A stretch of DNA of 6,861 nucleotides from Pseudomonadota bacterium (GCA_016703895.1 JADJBE010000019.1:1-6861); one strand, 5' to 3'. Shown: positions 1-5,890, counted from the stretch's first letter. The notes: a model not told the origin generated them from the letters alone. A program made the numbers and translations.

Positions 1-277
1 TCTCGCCGCCCAGCCACCAGTAGAGTTTCTTGGAAGTGAGGTTGCCGTTGTCGAACTCGGCGATTTTGATGCGCCGGCCGTAGCCGTCGTATGCGAATAT
101 GACTGGGCTGTCAGAGTTGTCGAAAAACCCCTCAGCGGCCTTTTCGGCGTTGGTCGGGACCGGTAAGGCGACCCGCGCAGTGGCAGACCGCAAAGCCGCC
201 CCGGCGGCTCGAGCCAGTTGCGTAAGGGCCTTTACGGCGACCACCGGGGCCATCAGTCCAAGCAGTGCGGGGAGCAT
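1..277 (-). CDS. Rhs/YD-repeat-like protein, partial (runs off the left edge)
   Basis: From the ATG at 277-275 the minus strand stays open for 92 codons to the window edge. Residues 1-20 are hydrophobic (MLPALLGLMAPVVAVKALTQ) and an Ala/Arg-rich stretch follows. From about residue 63 comes a typical YD-repeat segment, FAYDGYGRRIKIAEFDNG, followed by KLYWWLGGE. YD repeats occur in Rhs and tRNA-nuclease/wall-associated proteins, which build large shells around toxic C-termini; here only a small piece is visible. An in-frame TAA lies at 289-287, so the frame cannot extend upstream, and no good Shine-Dalgarno precedes either ATG (277 or 253). A hydrophobic start joined directly to one YD unit is unusual. 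It may be a truncated rhs gene next to an insertion, or another missing base may hide the upstream part. The stop of the neighbouring recombinase is only 32 bases away. Confidence 0.6.
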   Translation of the reverse strand, partial: MLPALLGLMAPVVAVKALTQLARAAGAALRSATARVALPVPTNAEKAAEGFFDNSDSPVIFAYDGYGRRIKIAEFDNGNLTSKKLYWWLGGE

Positions 278-309
278 CAGGCCATTTTAGGCGTGCCGCG
301 GGAAAGAAC

Positions 310-1002
310 CTACCGAAAGGGCGGGCGAAAACGTGGGTGGCAGCGGTGGTGTTGCTCGCGCAGGCGGGTGGGAGTCAGATGGGTGTATACTTCGGTGCTG
401 GCCAGCTCGCGGTGCCCCAGCAGTTGCTGGATGTCTCGAATGGAGGCGCCCGCCTGGAGCAGATGGGTGGCGCAGGCGTGGCGCAGTTGATGCAGCGTAA
501 ACGGGAAGTCCAGCACCTTGTGGGCGCGGTAGTCCTTTTTAAAGCGCTCCCCTAAGCCTCCCAGGCGCATTCGCCGGCCGGTTTCTCCCAACCAGAGGGC
601 ATTCAGCGAGAGGGGGGAGAGCAGTTGGGGCCGGCCCTCTTCCAGGTAGCGCTGGAGCCAATACAGCGCCCATTGGGTCAAGGGTACGGTGCGTTGCTCC
701 AGATTCTTGGGCTTGCGCACCGCCACCAGGCCCTGGCTCAAGTCCAGATCGGCCAGGTCGACAGCATTCAGCTCCCCGCGCCGCATCCCGGTGCCATAAG
801 CCATCTCTAAAAAGGCCCGATCGCGCAAGCCCAGAGGCTCGGTGACGGGCGGCAAGGCCAGCACCTGGCGGACTTGCTCATGACTTAAGAGAACCCGTCG
901 TTTCTTGGCCGGGAAGCGGTAGTCGGGCACGCTTTCGTGCAGGGGCAGCATCAGCTCCCGTTGGCGATATAAGAAGCGCAGCCAGGCGCGCAAAGCGGTC
1001 AA
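310..1002 (-). CDS. Tyrosine recombinase 2, catalytic-domain part (frameshifted from its N-terminus)
   Basis: This 230-residue frame is the catalytic domain of a XerC/D-like site-specific DNA recombinase. All catalytic positions are visible: Arg74 in YGTGMRRGEL, a lysine near 97 in the RKPKN beta-hairpin, His171 and Arg174 in HQLRH, His197 in LLGH, and nucleophile Tyr206 in STEVYTH. It ends with a CHPR motif (221-224) also found at the end of recombinase 1. The frame opens at a TTG (1002-1000) that overlaps the TGA of the preceding 78-codon frame by four bases. Its first residues, TALRAWLRFLYRQ, are the last helix of a core-binding domain, so this is not a natural N-terminus. One extra T in the coding-strand TTT at 1001-1003 would fuse both frames into a normal protein of about 309 residues. 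A true split gene with coupled translation is possible but less likely. Confidence 0.85.
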   Translation of the reverse strand: MTALRAWLRFLYRQRELMLPLHESVPDYRFPAKKRRVLLSHEQVRQVLALPPVTEPLGLRDRAFLEMAYGTGMRRGELNAVDLADLDLSQGLVAVRKPKNLEQRTVPLTQWALYWLQRYLEEGRPQLLSPLSLNALWLGETGRRMRLGGLGERFKKDYRAHKVLDFPFTLHQLRHACATHLLQAGASIRDIQQLLGHRELASTEVYTHLTPTRLREQHHRCHPRFRPPFR

Positions 1003-1235
1003 AGCAGACGCTTACCGGGGTTACAAGGCATCATAAAACGGTCCAACAGCGAGAGCGGCACTTCGCGAAACGAAACCCCCTGGTGGTACTGAAAGGCCAG
1101 GAAACGATCCAGTGCTCTTAAATAGTCCCGGGCGCAGCGGATCTTTTGATGTAGCCTCTCGGCAAACTGTTGATACAGTTGGCGTGCCTCCGGAGGCCAA
1201 CCGTCTGGCAGCCCATCAGTCGGTATCTTTTTCAC
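999..1235 (-). CDS. Tyrosine recombinase 2, N-terminal core-binding (SAM-like) part
   Basis: This 78-residue frame looks like the helical core-binding domain that precedes the catalytic domain in XerC/D-type recombinases. Key segments are PEARQLYQQFAERLHQKIRCARDYLRALDRFLAFQYHQ and REVPLSLLDRFM. It contains no catalytic residues. The GTG at 1235-1233 is the first usable start, because an in-frame TGA lies just upstream. The start overlaps the 3' end of recombinase 1 by 20 bases, suggesting translational coupling. The frame stops at 999 just where the next should continue (see the catalytic part at 310-1002). Together the two make one recombinase of ordinary length. Confidence 0.8.
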   Translation of the reverse strand: MKKIPTDGLPDGWPPEARQLYQQFAERLHQKIRCARDYLRALDRFLAFQYHQGVSFREVPLSLLDRFMMPCNPGKRLL

Positions 1236-2169
1236 GGGGATGGCATTCTCTCATCGTCTTTTTGAGGTCCGCAACCTCGACTTTGGTGTAAATGGCAGTG
1301 GTGCTCAACTGAGAGTGCCCCAGAATGGTCTGGATGCAACGTAGATCGGCCCCGCCGCGCAGCATATGGGTGGCGCAGGTGTGGCGGAACTGGTGAAATC
1401 CTGTCACCTGGCTGATTTCGGCGCGGCGGGCGTGACGGCGAATGGCCTGCAGCATCTCTTCCTCGCTGACCGGCCCACCGTGGTGCTGGGAGACAAAGAC
1501 GCGATGGTGAGCGCCCTCGACCAGGTAGGGCCTGCCTTCGCTCAGGTAGCGCTCAAGGCCCCTTTGGCGCTGGCTCCTAAAGGGCACCACCCTCTCTTTT
1601 TGTCCCTTGCCCAAGATGTGGACCATCTCTTCGGCCAGGCGCAGCGCCGAGATCTCCAGGTTCAGCAGTTCAAAGCGCCGCAATCCGGTGGCGTAGAGCA
1701 ATTCCACCGCGGCCCAATCCCGAAGGCCGCAAGGCGTATTTTTAGGGATGTGTTCCAACAGGCCGGCCATTTCTTCGACGGTGAAGACCGTCTTGGGCAG
1801 GGTTTTCAACTGGCGGGCGCACTCCAGCTCGGCGCTGGGGTTGCTCAAGAGCTTGCAGACGCGCTTCAAGTAGCGAAAGAAGCTGCGTAGCTCGGCGGTG
1901 TGCCGGTTGCGGGAGGCGGTCGACATGGCCTTGGCGATGTTCTTGCTCTTGAGCGACGGCCTGAGCATCAAGTGCATCTGATAGTTTTCTAAGGCGCTCA
2001 GGGTCAGGTCGGCCGGGGTATTCAGGTGCTCTTGCCGGCTCACCCATTGCACGAAAAGCTGCAGGTCGTAGCGATAGGCTCGGATGGACGCCGGCGAGTA
2101 GTTTCGGCGCTGCAGGTCCTCCAGAAACTCGCTCAGCCATTGCTCCAACGTCTGGCTCAATCGACTCAT
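1216..2169 (-). CDS. Tyrosine recombinase 1 (XerC/D-like integrase), intact
   Basis: This is a full-length tyrosine recombinase of 317 residues, which cuts and rejoins DNA through a phosphotyrosine link. The core-binding domain covers about residues 1-105 (LSEFLEDLQRRNYSPASIRAYRYDL and ELRSFFRYLKR). The catalytic domain follows, with Arg164 in YATGLRR, Lys188 in ILGKGQKERVVP, His259 and Arg262 in HQFRH, His285 in LGHS, and nucleophile Tyr294 in TTAIYTK. It ends with CHPR. I chose the ATG at 2169-2167, preceded by a G-rich stretch seven or so bases upstream. The frame also extends to a TTG at 2211, but those 14 residues look non-coding. A good promoter lies at 2257-2285. The 3' end overlaps recombinase 2, so the pair is probably one transcript. 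This is the only large gene here with no sign of a frameshift. Confidence 0.92.
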   Translation of the reverse strand: MSRLSQTLEQWLSEFLEDLQRRNYSPASIRAYRYDLQLFVQWVSRQEHLNTPADLTLSALENYQMHLMLRPSLKSKNIAKAMSTASRNRHTAELRSFFRYLKRVCKLLSNPSAELECARQLKTLPKTVFTVEEMAGLLEHIPKNTPCGLRDWAAVELLYATGLRRFELLNLEISALRLAEEMVHILGKGQKERVVPFRSQRQRGLERYLSEGRPYLVEGAHHRVFVSQHHGGPVSEEEMLQAIRRHARRAEISQVTGFHQFRHTCATHMLRGGADLRCIQTILGHSQLSTTAIYTKVEVADLKKTMRECHPREKDTD

Positions 2170-2256
2170 AACGGCCCCCGGCCCACGTTTGTGCTTGTTC
2201 GTACAAGACAAACCCGGGCTTTACAGATGGATGAAGAAGTGGAGTTCATTGGAAAA

Positions 2257-2285
2257 AAGATACCTACCTCTGTTTTTTGTGCCAA
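2257..2285 (-). promoter_or_regulatory. Predicted sigma-70-type promoter for the recombinase pair
   Basis: On the minus strand a -35 box TTGGCA (2285-2280, five of six matches) is followed by a 17-base spacer and a -10 box TATCTT (2262-2257, four of six). Transcription would start near 2250, about 80 bases before the ATG of recombinase 1. The -35 box is part of the motif CAGTTTGGC that recurs in the XRE promoter. Confidence 0.5.
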
Positions 2286-2378
2286 ACTGACAATCTGAGG
2301 AAAACTCGATAACCACGGTGTTTCTGCTGAAAGAGCAAAACGATCAAACTGTGACAAGCACGATCAAACTAACAAACT
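2283..2378. repeat. Cluster of four CAAACT repeats, including a 10-base direct repeat
   Basis: CAAACT occurs at 2283-2288, 2345-2350, 2365-2370 and 2373-2378. The second and third copies belong to an exact direct repeat, CGATCAAACT, at 2341-2350 and 2361-2370, starting exactly 20 bases apart (about two helical turns). The repeat array spans the stop codon of the primase gene (2364) and the -35 region of the recombinase promoter. Regular spacing suggests protein-binding sites: operators, recombinase arm sites or iterons. Confidence 0.55.
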
Positions 2379-2543
2379 GGCCAGCTCATCGGGGTGCATC
2401 AGACGCTGCCTGGAGGCGGGCGCGGAGGCGATCTCAGCCAATTGAAAGGTGAAGAGGTTGCGAGCCCCTCGGTTCACCTCCAGGAACTCTAGCTCCACCA
2501 ACTCGTCTAAGGCGTCTCGGGTGCGTTTGTCCGGCCACTTCAG

Positions 2544-3473
2544 TTACTCTCGGACCTCGCGGCGCGTGATCCAGTGAGGGTTTTGCGTCTCAAAGAAGGT
2601 CAGCAACTCGCGGGCCCAGCGCGAGAGCTCGTCCATCGACTGCGACAGCACTCGGTTGGCTAGAAAGTAAGCCCAGCGGTAGTCGGAGACCGTGGCTTCG
2701 ATGTATTCCACGCCATGATGCTTTTTGAGCGACCTTTGGTGCTGGTGCAAGAAGGCAATCACCTCGATCAGATGCAGAAAACGGTCGTGGTCACGGCGCG
2801 TGCGCAGCCAGGTGTCGGGGAAGGTCAGCAGATGCACAAAGGGGATGACCACGGGGATTTGCTCTAACAGCCGCTGGGCGTGGTGATGCTTTTCGGTAAT
2901 GGCCTCGCGCTGATTGGTAGCCGTCAGCCGCTCTTTGGTTTTCAAGGCTTTCTGGCGTTGATGAATGCGACGAGTCTGTTCGGCCGACTCGTCGAGCGGA
3001 ATCTCAAAACAACGGCTGGTGTTTTCTGCATTGAGCTTCATGCTGGTGGTGGTCTCGAGATAGGCCATGGGCCCGAGCACTTCGTTTTCCTTCACCATCA
3101 ACTGGCCGGTGCCGGGGTCTTTCACCACGATGACCTGGCGGAGGATGCCGGCGCTTTGCAGGGCGCGAATCTGATAATCGCAGCTCTCGCCGCCCACGCG
3201 CTCCTCCAGTTCTAACAGCTTATGCACCAGGTAATCTTTGGGCATGTGGTAGAGGGCCTGCAGGGACAGGCGCGAGTAAAAAACCACGTCCTCCGGCGGC
3301 GTCAGGGCGCGAATCGTCTCGGCCAGATAAGACTTGCCCGCGCCGGAACCGCTCTGAATAATCGCCGACATCGGCTTGGCCAGTTGCGCGAGACACTGAC
3401 GCAGTAGCCGAGCAGCTTGGCCTCCTCCTCCCCATATAGCCCAGGCTTTCCATATCGGCCAGGATACTGCCAA
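2544..3473 (-). CDS. Primase-like protein, C-terminal P-loop ATPase segment as read
   Basis: This 309-residue frame holds the ATPase part, probably a helicase-like motor. The Walker A motif is SGSGAGKS (41-48). LLELEE (85-90) is a plausible Walker B, AYLETTTS (137-144) a sensor-1 candidate, and Arg154 in ENTSRCFEI a possible arginine finger. Downstream segments HHHAQRLLEQIPVVIPF, FPDTWLRTRRDHDRFLHLIEVIAFLHQHQR and the C-terminal WITRREVRE, where a DNA-binding helical domain begins, fit the family as I remember it. Roughly the first 29 residues are out of frame: an extra base at 3430-3433 and another at 3384-3385 would restore GEEEAKLLGYCVSVSRKLAKPMSAIIQ. The TAA at 2546-2544 interrupts the gene; 59 more matching codons follow it. 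Confidence 0.8.
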   Translation of the reverse strand: MAVSWPIWKAWAIWGGGGQAARLLRQCLAQLAKPMSAIIQSGSGAGKSYLAETIRALTPPEDVVFYSRLSLQALYHMPKDYLVHKLLELEERVGGESCDYQIRALQSAGILRQVIVVKDPGTGQLMVKENEVLGPMAYLETTTSMKLNAENTSRCFEIPLDESAEQTRRIHQRQKALKTKERLTATNQREAITEKHHHAQRLLEQIPVVIPFVHLLTFPDTWLRTRRDHDRFLHLIEVIAFLHQHQRSLKKHHGVEYIEATVSDYRWAYFLANRVLSQSMDELSRWARELLTFFETQNPHWITRREVRE

Positions 3474-4520
3474 TCAGGTCCTTTTGGGTGAGAAAATCCA
3501 GCGCTCGTCGGCGTTGCTCGGCGCTCATGGGCGGCACCTCAACCCGGGCGAAAAGCGCCTGGGCACTGTCTTCCTGGCCTCGCAAGTCTTCTAGCTCGGC
3601 CAAGATCTGAAGAAACCACTCCTCCAGTTCGCTGCTTTTGAGCGAGAGGCGCCGGGCCAGCTCGGCCGCTTCCTGGCGGCGGCTGCGCGAGGAGAAGAGG
3701 TCCACGGTAGCATCGAGCTTTTCCCCCGCTTCATTGGCAACGCGCACGAGCACCTTCAGCTTGCCCTGTCCTGAGGAGAGCTTCCGGTATTTTCTCCTGG
3801 TCACCGAACCGGCCGGCAGTTGTAGGAGCTTTCTTAGTTCTTGGGGTTGCGTGGTGGCGTAGGTCAGGGGATCCTGGCCCTCCGGCAGAGGGAGGCACCG
3901 CACGGAGAAGCCTTCTTTGGCCAGGCGCGTAGCCAACTGTTGGGCCCCTGGCGCCCGGCCTCGTCGCCATCGAGGCACAAGACCAGTTCTTTCACGTTCT
4001 CGGCGCGCAGGTGATCCACCAGAGCCGGGGTCAGGCCTTGCGCGCCACCCAGAGCCATTGTCTGCGGAAAACCCGCCTGCATCAGCGCCAGCGCGTCCAA
4101 GACCCCTCGACCAGGTGGACCGTGGAAGCCCCCGCGCGGCCTCAACATAGAAAAGACCGGTGCGATTGCCAGCGCAAAAGCGATGGGGGACTTTGGCGCC
4201 GGGCAGGGTGCTGCGGCCGTAAAAGCCAGTCACACGGTGGTGGCGGTCACGCAGCGCAAACACCACACATCTCGAAAAAAACTCTTTTCCCCCCTCGTTG
4301 AGAATCCCCACACCTTGCAGCAGCCTGCGTTCTTCAGCGTTGGTGATGGCCAGCAAGCGGTCTCCGTCGCAGTAGCCGGCTTTCAGGTCTCGCAGCAGGC
4401 CCTTGTCGTGGATGCCCCGGCTTTCCAGGTATTCCAGGGCTTCTGGCTGTTCACAAAAGGCCTGGTGCCAGACTTCTGCGACCCGCTCCATCAGGTCGTA
4501 GGGGAACGGTTCTTCTTTTT
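3430..4520 (-). CDS. Primase-like protein, middle segment (between zinc finger and ATPase)
   Basis: The open frame spans 3220-4722, but only parts of it look genuine. Positions about 4516-4130 read EEPFPYDLMERVAEVWHQAF, then EALEYLESRGIHDKGLLRDLKAGYCDG and FSRCVVFALRDRHHRVTGFYGR up to FYVEAARG. This is the linker and N-terminal primase-type subdomain. Positions about 3948-3433 read GAQQLATRLAKEGFSVRCLPLPEGQDPLTY, then a charged region with LARRLSLKSSELEEWFLQILAELEDL, then AEQRRRALDFLTQKDLIGSILADMESLGYMG. Between them (4130-3950) this frame is nonsense and the Toprim core is read in other frames. The ends of the open frame (4722-4520 and 3430-3220) are antisense-like filler. Confidence 0.7.
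3945..4133 (-). CDS. Toprim catalytic core of the primase-like protein, in shifted frames
   Basis: The Toprim fold catalyses primer synthesis in DnaG-type primases and uses one Glu and an Asp-x-Asp pair to bind metal. Here the Glu lies in TVHLVEG (about 4130-4106, one frame). The rest, VLDALALMQAGFPQTMALGGAQGLTPALVDHLRAENVKELVLCLDGDEAGRQG, lies in another frame (about 4103-3948) and includes the DGDEAG motif. Two C-runs on the plus strand (4129-4133 and 4103-4106), each short by one base, explain the two frame changes; a third at 3945-3948 returns to the flanking frame. All recognised active-site residues are present once frames are joined, which argues for recent breakage or sequencing error. 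Confidence 0.75.
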
Positions 4521-4877
4521 CGTGATGGGGACTGGCTCCGCTTGCGCGGGTGAGGTGCCGGCGTGGCGGCGCAGTTCGGCGACGGCCTCGGCAAACGACA
4601 GCTTGGCGTGCTCTTGCAAGAACGTGAGATGATCGCCGGCCTTGCCGCAGCCAAAGCACTTGTAGAGACCCTTCTTTGGGTCGATGGATAGCGACGGCGT
4701 TGTCTCGGCGTGGAAGGGGCACAGGGCCTTGAAACCGCGGCCCTGCTTTTGCACGGTCACGCCGTGCTTTTGCAGCAGGGCCACCAAGTCCACGCGGGCC
4801 TTGAGGTCATCGACTTCTTGACGGTCGGGGTTGGGGTCATGGGCTCCTCGATTCTCAAAATAGCGGCGGCCGGTCAC
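4491..4877 (-). CDS. Primase-like protein, N-terminal CHC2 zinc-finger fragment as read
   Basis: This 128-residue frame carries the DnaG-type zinc-binding domain that recognises template DNA. The ligands are Cys53 and His56 in ALCPFH and Cys74 and Cys77 in KCFGCG. The surrounding VDLVALLQKHGV, TPSLSIDPKKGLYKCFGCGKAGD and SFAEAVAELRR are characteristic of CHC2 primases. The frame is genuine up to about residue 120 (VPITKK). The last residues (NRSPTT) are out of frame, because adding one A to the coding-strand A5 run (4516-4520) restores KKEEPFPYDLMERV and joins the next segment. Confidence 0.85.
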   Translation of the reverse strand: MTGRRYFENRGAHDPNPDRQEVDDLKARVDLVALLQKHGVTVQKQGRGFKALCPFHAETTPSLSIDPKKGLYKCFGCGKAGDHLTFLQEHAKLSFAEAVAELRRHAGTSPAQAEPVPITKKKNRSPTT

Positions 4878-4930
4878 CCAGCGCGTGGGTCAGGTCGCCC
4901 TTCCGTTTTTTTCAGGTGTCTTTTCGACGC

Positions 4931-4956
4931 CTAAAAGTGCATTAATTACATTTTAG
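4931..4956. promoter_or_regulatory. Candidate operator: 26-base interrupted dyad in the divergent promoter region
   Basis: The plus strand reads CTAAAA, four bases, ATTAAT, four bases, TTTTAG. This is symmetric at 18 of 26 positions, the form expected for a dimeric helix-turn-helix repressor. It lies between the XRE gene and the primase gene, in their shared AT-rich intergenic region. A TAAAAT hexamer on the minus strand at its edge could be a -10 box for the primase gene, but I see no matching -35. Confidence 0.45.
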
Positions 4957-5012
4957 AGTCATTCCATAGATCCTTGCGGGATGTCTTGACGAACACTCGG
5001 ATCGCAATAAGA

Positions 5013-5041
5013 TTGAACAAAATCAACAGTTTGGCTAAACT
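5013..5041 (+). promoter_or_regulatory. Predicted promoter of the XRE regulator gene
   Basis: A -35 box TTGAAC (5013-5018), a 17-base spacer and a -10 box TAAACT (5036-5041, four of six matches) precede the gene by about 20 bases. The spacer ends with CAGTTTGGC (5027-5035), directly against the -10 box. The same nine bases, in the same orientation relative to transcription, overlap the -35 box of the recombinase promoter. Confidence 0.42.
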
Positions 5042-5059
5042 ACTGTAACTACCGAGGCT

Positions 5060-5441
5060 TTGAAGGGTCTTCAAAGATCACAGTTGCGAAAAAGGGGATG
5101 GACCCAAGAATACCTGGCCGAAAAGCTTGGTATTCAAAAGACACAGGTCACGCGTTGGGAAACAGCGCGCTCTCGTCCATCCATGAAAACGCTCAAAAAA
5201 CTGGCTCCTTTGTTGGGAGTCGCAACTGACGAACTCCTGGACGAGCAAGCCTCAGGGCTTCCCGAGGGCGGTCCGTCCCAAATTCCGAAGCCGGAAGTCA
5301 TTGGAGCAACTTTTGTCGCTTCCGCCGGAAGACCAAGCTCTAGTTTTCCGCGTCATTGAGACTTTCTCAGCAGCAGTTGACCCAAGTCTTGATGCCATCC
5401 ACTGCTGGAAGACTCCGCGTAAGCCCGCCGGCGGAGGCTGA
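5060..5441 (+). CDS. XRE-family helix-turn-helix transcriptional regulator, frameshifted near the C-terminus
   Basis: Residues about 9-60 form a Cro/C1-type DNA-binding domain. LRKRGWTQEYLAEKLGIQ supplies the first helices, KTQVTRWETARSRPS the recognition helix, and MKTLKKLAPLLGVATDELLDE the closing helices. Such proteins usually repress their own and neighbouring promoters. The best start is the TTG at 5060-5062, with GAGG close upstream; an in-frame TAA lies at 5036. As read, the frame ends at 5359 with a meaningless tail. From about 5283 another frame reads KFRSRKSLEQLLSLPPEDQALVFRVIETFSAAV, a typical C-terminal helix of this family, and ends at TGA 5439-5441. One extra C at 5277-5279 plus one extra A at 5280-5282 would join the two parts into a protein of about 128 residues. 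It is divergent from the primase gene. Confidence 0.82.
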
Positions 5442-5458
5442 GGCCGGGCTTCGCCCGG
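5425..5458. repeat. Two adjacent GC hairpins at the end of the XRE gene
   Basis: CCGCCGGCGG (5425-5434) is a perfect palindrome. CCGGGC-TTC-GCCCGG (5444-5458) is a perfect hairpin three bases past the XRE stop codon. The second could act as a weak transcription stop, but no T-run follows it. Confidence 0.5.
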
Positions 5459-5501
5459 AACAGACTGATCCCCAGAGCTCAACGTAAGCGAAGGCTGATC
5501 C

Positions 5502-5568
5502 CGGCTCGGCCCCGCTTTATCCGGATAAAGCGGCTGAAACGCCCTGCGAAACGACGTGGGCCGAGCCG
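5502..5568. repeat. Nested inverted repeat with a perfect 22-base palindrome
   Basis: The outer arms are CGGCTCGGCCC (5502-5512) and GGGCCGAGCCG (5558-5568), 11 of 11 complementary. Inside lies a perfect palindrome, 5512-5533, whose left half is CCGCTTTATCC. No T-run follows, so an ordinary intrinsic terminator is not indicated. Confidence 0.6.
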
Positions 5569-5631
5569 AAGCAACAGTAGCTCAGGCCAAAGACCGGGAG
5601 GGCTGGGAGCCGGCTGACAGCGGAGTGCCAA

Positions 5632-5663
5632 CCCGTCCCCGGAACTCCGTTCCGTGGGACGGG
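5632..5663. repeat. Strong hairpin, 14-bp stem with one bulge
   Basis: CCCGTCCC-CGGAAC (5632-5645) pairs with GTTCCG-T-GGGACGGG (5649-5663) around a TCC loop. The single unpaired T at 5655 is the only defect. Confidence 0.6.
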
Positions 5664-5685
5664 CCAGAGCAACACGATCCCAGGC

Positions 5686-5712
5686 GCGGCCTAACGGCCG
5701 CGGGGAATCCCC
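5686..5712. repeat. Two adjoining small hairpins
   Basis: GCGGCC-TAAC-GGCCGC (5686-5701) is followed immediately by GGGG-AAT-CCCC (5702-5712). The first has the same six-base stem as the hairpin at 5891-5906. Confidence 0.5.
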
Positions 5713-5754
5713 AGATGGAAGGCCCGGCCGGTATTACCGCCCCGGCGGGTTGTT

Positions 5755-5778
5755 CCTGTTGGGCCTCGCCCAACCAGG
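5755..5778. repeat. Hairpin with 10-bp stem and one bulged C
   Basis: CCTGTTGGGC (5755-5764) pairs with GCCCAA-C-CAGG (5768-5778) around a CTC loop. Confidence 0.55.
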
Positions 5779-5858
5779 GACCCCGAGCCATAGCGAGTTT
5801 GTGACGCCGATCGCATCAGGCCAGCCCAGCAGCTCCTACGGCCTCTTCTTTTGGACCG

Positions 5859-5884
5859 CCAACTGGGGCGTGAGCCCCGGTTGG
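5859..5884 (+). repeat. 11-bp hairpin capped by a GTGA (GNRA) tetraloop
   Basis: On the plus strand CCAACTGGGGC (5859-5869) pairs with GCCCCGGTTGG (5874-5884) around GTGA. The one non-Watson-Crick pair is T-G, a stable wobble if transcribed from the plus strand; the minus strand would have an A-C mismatch there. GNRA loops and wobble pairs are hallmarks of functional RNA, so this hints at a plus-strand transcript. Confidence 0.55.
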
Positions 5885-5890
5885 TGTCAG

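Larger units (their letters stand above)
2364..4877 (-). pseudogene. CHC2 zinc finger - Toprim - P-loop ATPase protein (primase/helicase-like), apparently frameshifted
   Basis: Read across frames, this locus encodes one protein of about 840 residues: a DnaG-like CHC2 zinc finger, a Toprim catalytic domain, and a C-terminal ATPase with Walker A GSGAGKS. Such proteins accompany integrative elements and probably prime and unwind element DNA (family knowledge plus inference). The coding frame changes at about 4516-4520, 4129-4133, 4103-4106, 3945-3948, 3430-3433 and 3384-3385. Each change is repaired by one extra base in a homopolymer. An in-frame TAA at 2544-2546 interrupts RREVRE/LKWPDKR; homology then continues in the same frame to TGA at 2366-2364 (ending MHPDELASLLV). 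The GTG at 4877 is the first start in frame. A better start may be the ATG at 4840, preceded by GAGGAG, if one C is missing from the run at 4833-4836. It may be a true pseudogene or an intact gene with sequencing errors. Confidence 0.75.
310..5441. mobile_element. Candidate integrative element core: tandem tyrosine recombinases, primase-ATPase, XRE regulator
   Basis: Three minus-strand modules (recombinase pair, CHC2-Toprim-ATPase protein) and one divergent XRE gene lie together beside an Rhs fragment. Tyrosine recombinases plus a self-encoded primase/helicase and a divergent XRE repressor are a known combination in integrative elements (established knowledge). The grouping here is inference. 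The ends are not defined: I could not find convincing terminal direct repeats or att cores, so the coordinates only span the genes. The element could extend further right. Confidence 0.45.

Noticed and set aside
1366..1890. Plus-strand open frame of 174 codons
   Set aside because: It is wholly antisense to the intact recombinase 1 and its residues mirror that gene's codons.
310..2169. Recombinase-in-trio (RIT) element
   Set aside because: RIT elements have three consecutive overlapping recombinases. Here there are two; the split frames at 310-1235 are one gene, and the third recombinase is over 3 kb away and of a different type.
1742..2206. Minus-strand open frame of 154 codons
   Set aside because: It overlaps recombinase 1 in another frame and has Arg/Pro/Ala-rich composition typical of GC-rich shadow frames.
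5689..5764. Integron attC-like site (GCCTAAC ... GTTGGGC, 76 bases apart)
   Set aside because: The end boxes fit RYYYAAC and GTTRRRY, but each box is better explained by its own local hairpin, there is no second copy or cassette, and the neighbouring recombinase lacks an obvious IntI signature.
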